Of a DNA stretch of 8,135 nt, positions 5,426 through 8,135 are shown piece after piece (position 1 is the first letter of the stretch; each line of letters begins with the position of its first letter). The DNA comes from DASTBU01 sp035711845. Its GTDB lineage: Bacteria; Acidobacteriota; Vicinamibacteria; Vicinamibacterales; 2-12-FULL-66-21. Where the stretch lies: NCBI GenBank assembly GCA_035711845.1, contig DASTBU010000189.1, forward strand, positions 1 through 8,135, read 5' to 3'. A program made the translations under genes and the position numbers. A model generated the notes under the pieces. The model did not search any database and had not been told where the DNA came from. It saw nothing but the letters and a program-made list of their open reading frames with translations.

Positions 5426-7000
5426 TCAGCGAGCGACCCGAAGCGTCCGGATCCTCCCGTCCGACACCGCCTCCGTGACGTCGCGGAAGTCGAAGGTGTC
5501 GGTCCAGTTGGCGAAGTACGAGCGGTCGGGGAGCGGCGGAAGCGCGGTACCCAGCGCCCGGTTGGCGAGCACCCTGAACGCGTTGACCGGCGTGACGGCG
5601 CCGGCGATTGGAGGCTGGAAATCGTCCGGGAACCTCATCGCCAGCAGGATCCCCATGCGTTCCAGCATAGCCGAATCGGTGGGCTCGGCCCATTTCAGGC
5701 GCGACGCCGGGCCGTGGTCGCCCTGGATGTAGAAGATGGTGGGCCGGCGCGCGGACGCGATGATCTGCCGCACGGTCGCGCTCACCCGCGCGTTGACGAA
5801 CTTCACGTTGTCCACGTAGCCACGCTCGTAGCGCTCGCCGGTTCCATCGGCAATCTCGTGCCAGTGCTCCGCATCGTAGAGGAGCGCGGGCACGGACGTT
5901 CGCCGCGGCGTGCCGTCCGGGTTGAACGCGAACGGCGGATGCGGCACCAGGATGTGTGCAAAGACCAGGGACGGAGCCTTGTCCTGGTCTCGCGTTCCGC
6001 TCGCGAGGTCGTCGAAGGTCCACAACACCTGGCGCCGATGCGCGCGAAGCGGAACCCAGCCGCGCGGCAGGCCGAACACCCCGAAGAGTGCGGGCACGCC
6101 CGAGCCTTCATAGGCCGAGAAATGGAACCCGGTCATGTATCCAAACGGGGCCGGCTGCTCGGTCGCGAGCGCCGGGCTCAGGATCTCGTACTCGGACCGG
6201 TAGAACCTGATTCGATAGCCGGCGGCGGCGAAGCCGCCGAACAGGCGATTGCGATCGATCAGATCGCCCAGGCTTCGCCGTGTGAGCCGGCTCGTGTCGT
6301 GCCCCTCGACGAGCGCGGGCAGGTAGTCCAGGTTGAGCGACGAGGCCAGCGACTGCAGCGTCTGGGGGTAGTTGGCCAGCGCCCCATCCGCGACGAAGAA
6401 GCCGAGCGATCGAAGCTCCGGAATCAGGTCGTTCTCGAACCCGTAGAACTCGCGCAGCACGTCCGCGCGACCGTAGCCGTCGAGGATCAGGACGTACACG
6501 TCTGGCCGATCCGTCGAGACCGCGGACAACAGTGCCGGACCTTCCCCGCCGATCCTCGGCCGCCGCCATTCGCTCACTGCAATCTGCCCGCAGAGGAGCA
6601 ACACCGCGATCGTCAACGCCTGGTTGAGGAAGGTCGTCAGCCACGGGGACCGGGCGCCGACGCGCAGGGCCAGGGCGGCGATCAGAAAGGCGAGACCGTA
6701 CACAATCAGCAGGACGTACGGAATCGCGATGTGGGACGTCGCGCGGACCAGCATCGAGTGGCTCATCGCGACGAGCGCCAGCACCGTGACGAGCAGCGCC
6801 GTGCCATTCGGCTCGCGGCTGATCCTGGCGAGCACGATCCAGCCGGCGAAGACCACGGTCGTCACAAGGAGCAGCGGCCACATCACGACGTCGGGGCTGG
6901 TGCTGTCGAGGTTCCAGAAGAGGAGCCCGAGCAGCGGAACGGCCGGTGTCAGAGCGACGTGCCATCGCCGCACGCGGGTGGAGCGAAGGCGACCGTTCAT
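5426..7000 (-). CDS. membrane-anchored alkaline-phosphatase/sulfatase-fold hydrolase or transferase
   Basis: A 524-residue protein. About five hydrophobic helices occupy residues 14-30, 38-58, 67-82, 92-112 and 124-141; a soluble, presumably periplasmic, domain follows from about 165. That domain shows alkaline-phosphatase-superfamily landmarks: VYVLILDGYGR (168-178, first metal-binding Asp174), YPQTLQSLASSLNLDYL (211-227, Thr214 as candidate nucleophile), HILVPHPPFAFNPDG (349-363) and FYIQGDHGPAS (423-433, metal-binding Asp428 and His429). The layout resembles phosphoglycerol or phosphoethanolamine transferases and LTA-synthase-like enzymes, so transfer of a head group onto lipid or glycan is a reasonable inference; the substrate is unknown. 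The frame stays open to 7645, but the ATG at 7000 is the natural start: it overlaps the methyltransferase stop as ATGA, and the residues before it are a shadow of the other gene. Confidence 0.87.
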   Translation of the reverse strand: MNGRLRSTRVRRWHVALTPAVPLLGLLFWNLDSTSPDVVMWPLLLVTTVVFAGWIVLARISREPNGTALLVTVLALVAMSHSMLVRATSHIAIPYVLLIVYGLAFLIAALALRVGARSPWLTTFLNQALTIAVLLLCGQIAVSEWRRPRIGGEGPALLSAVSTDRPDVYVLILDGYGRADVLREFYGFENDLIPELRSLGFFVADGALANYPQTLQSLASSLNLDYLPALVEGHDTSRLTRRSLGDLIDRNRLFGGFAAAGYRIRFYRSEYEILSPALATEQPAPFGYMTGFHFSAYEGSGVPALFGVFGLPRGWVPLRAHRRQVLWTFDDLASGTRDQDKAPSLVFAHILVPHPPFAFNPDGTPRRTSVPALLYDAEHWHEIADGTGERYERGYVDNVKFVNARVSATVRQIIASARRPTIFYIQGDHGPASRLKWAEPTDSAMLERMGILLAMRFPDDFQPPIAGAVTPVNAFRVLANRALGTALPPLPDRSYFANWTDTFDFRDVTEAVSDGRIRTLRVAR

Positions 7001-8135
7001 CGGCGCTCCATGAGATAGAGCGTCCTCACCGTCCCCTCGATCGGCGCGGACTCCTTCATGTCGAAGCGCTCGCCGAAAGCGAGCTCGAAGGCGGCCTGCG
7101 TGTAGTCGCCGAACACGTCCTCTCGAAGCGAGAGCATCCGCCGGACTTGCGGATCCTCTTTCGGAACGAACTCGACGATCAGGCGCCGGCAGACATTGCC
7201 GAAGAACCACGCGATCCGATCGAGCGGCACGTTGCACCCAATCGCGAGGTGATGGATCAGCGCGAGCGCCATCGCAACGTCCGCGGGGCCGCGATCGGCC
7301 AGCGATCGCCGCTCGGAGTGGTTCCACCCGAGCGCGGGGCTCGGGTTGGCCAGGTTCTGCAGCAACGGGAGCACCTGCTCGTCGACGCGCTCGCTCGCGT
7401 GCCGGAAGTGCTGCTCGACGACGGCGTGGTCGCCGTCGAAGCTGACGACGCGCGCCCCGCGTTTGGCGGCGAGACGGCTGTACTCGCCGCTGTTCGCGCC
7501 AAGGTCCCACACCATGCCGACGCGCGTGGCGCCGGCAACGCTGTGGAGCATCCGCGCAACCAGTTGTCGCTTCCGCTCCTGTGCCGACTCCGAGTAGTTC
7601 AGGTGCGTGCCGTACGTGGACCAGAGCGTGTCGGGCGGCGTCCACGTCAGCGTGCCGACCGTGCGCTCGAGGCTGTCGATGAGCCCGAGCATCGCCGTGC
7701 GCGTCATCACGCGGTCCCGCGCTCCGAGCGCCGACGCCTTGGAGACGCCCGCGGTCGGTGCTCCTCCGTTCGCCTGTGCCGGCGCCTGCGCGCTGGCTTC
7801 GCTCCGGGCGTGCATGTGGATGTGCATCAAAAGGCCAGGCTTGAAGCGCGCCCGCAGCGGCAGGACGCTCTTGGCGAGCGCGAGCGGAACGCCGTCGATG
7901 TAGGTCCGCGCCAGCTCGCCCAGCGCAGGATCGACTGTGGCCATCATCGCGAGCGGGGCGAGGAAGTGCTGGCAGAACTGCCGGTAGGCCGACCAGGGCT
8001 GTCCTTCTATATAAGGACCGAACGACAGCGTGTCGATGAAGACGGGGCGCGTGCCGACGAACTGGACGTTGTACGCGCTCGCGTCGCGCAGCACCTGTCC
8101 GCGGCCGAGCGCCCGCCGCTGAATCTGGAGCGTCA
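6997..8135 (-). CDS. class I SAM-dependent methyltransferase (5' end beyond the window)
   Basis: The frame is open from the right edge (first whole codon at 8133) to a TGA at 6997-6999, giving 378 visible residues; the true N-terminus is missing. A GTG at 8094 could look like a start, but the codons before it read smoothly into the conserved phrase RDASAYNVQFVGTRPVFIDTLSF, so it is internal. Numbered from that GTG, the SAM-binding motif I is VWDLGANSGEYSRLA (195-209), the acidic residue after strand two is in SFDGD (218-222), and the post-motif strand is VAMALALIHHLAI (273-285), then RRLIVEFVPKEDPQV (303-317). Residues 97-127 are an Ala/Gln/Gly low-complexity insertion. Relatives occur in polysaccharide or nodulation-type clusters. 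The four-base ATGA overlap with the membrane hydrolase gene implies coupled translation and a shared surface-glycan or lipid pathway. The methyl acceptor is unknown. Confidence 0.88.
   Translation of the reverse strand, partial: TLQIQRRALGRGQVLRDASAYNVQFVGTRPVFIDTLSFGPYIEGQPWSAYRQFCQHFLAPLAMMATVDPALGELARTYIDGVPLALAKSVLPLRARFKPGLLMHIHMHARSEASAQAPAQANGGAPTAGVSKASALGARDRVMTRTAMLGLIDSLERTVGTLTWTPPDTLWSTYGTHLNYSESAQERKRQLVARMLHSVAGATRVGMVWDLGANSGEYSRLAAKRGARVVSFDGDHAVVEQHFRHASERVDEQVLPLLQNLANPSPALGWNHSERRSLADRGPADVAMALALIHHLAIGCNVPLDRIAWFFGNVCRRLIVEFVPKEDPQVRRMLSLREDVFGDYTQAAFELAFGERFDMKESAPIEGTVRTLYLMERR

Noticed and set aside
7001..7645. Upstream extension of the phosphatase-fold frame to 739 residues
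   Set aside because: The extra residues are Arg/Ala-rich shadow of the methyltransferase in another frame; the ATG at 7000 with ATGA overlap fits the family start.

Overview
The window is GC-rich, bacterial and gene-dense. All nine genes I can support lie on the minus strand, so transcription runs from the right edge to the left. The gene families (a class IVb Flp pilin, PilZ proteins carrying RRxxPRF, a very long TonB-like protein, DUF362 beside a QW-repeat protein, and a methyltransferase with the phrase DASAYNVQF...PVFIDTLSF) together with degenerate repeats between genes resemble soil Acidobacteriota of the Vicinamibacteria type. That placement is inference from gene content; no rRNA or marker gene is present.

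Layout in transcription order. (1) 8135-6997: a class I SAM-dependent methyltransferase, cut at its 5' end by the window edge. It overlaps by an ATGA junction (2) 7000-5426: a membrane protein with about five N-terminal helices and a periplasmic alkaline-phosphatase/sulfatase-fold domain. These two probably form a unit that modifies a surface glycan or lipid. (3) 5420-5350: a degenerate tandem GAACC repeat fills most of the gap to (4) 5314-4481: a small QW-repeat protein of the prenyltransferase/squalene-cyclase alpha-toroid type. This overlaps (5) 4500-3385: a Tat-exported DUF362 protein whose N-terminus is encoded across a second tandem repeat (4435-4476).

After a 194-base gap comes (6) 3190-1835: a TonB-like protein with an unusually large cytoplasmic N-terminal domain. 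It is followed 17 bases later by (7) 1817-1428: a DUF192 protein. After a 224-base gap come (8) 1203-838 and (9) 838-485: two small PilZ-type proteins joined by a TGATG stop/start overlap. Last is (10) 234-46: a Flp pilin, followed by a perfect 13-bp stem closed by a UUCG tetraloop.

The left third (PilZ pair and Flp pilin) suggests surface attachment or pilus control linked to c-di-GMP. The right half suggests envelope polymer modification. No mobile element, CRISPR array, tRNA or rRNA was seen. I see no clear novel defence or mobile system. The most unusual items are the PilZ pair with complementary motif loss, the kinase-C-lobe-like N-terminus on the TonB-like protein, and two unrelated tandem repeats that each sit immediately after a stop codon.
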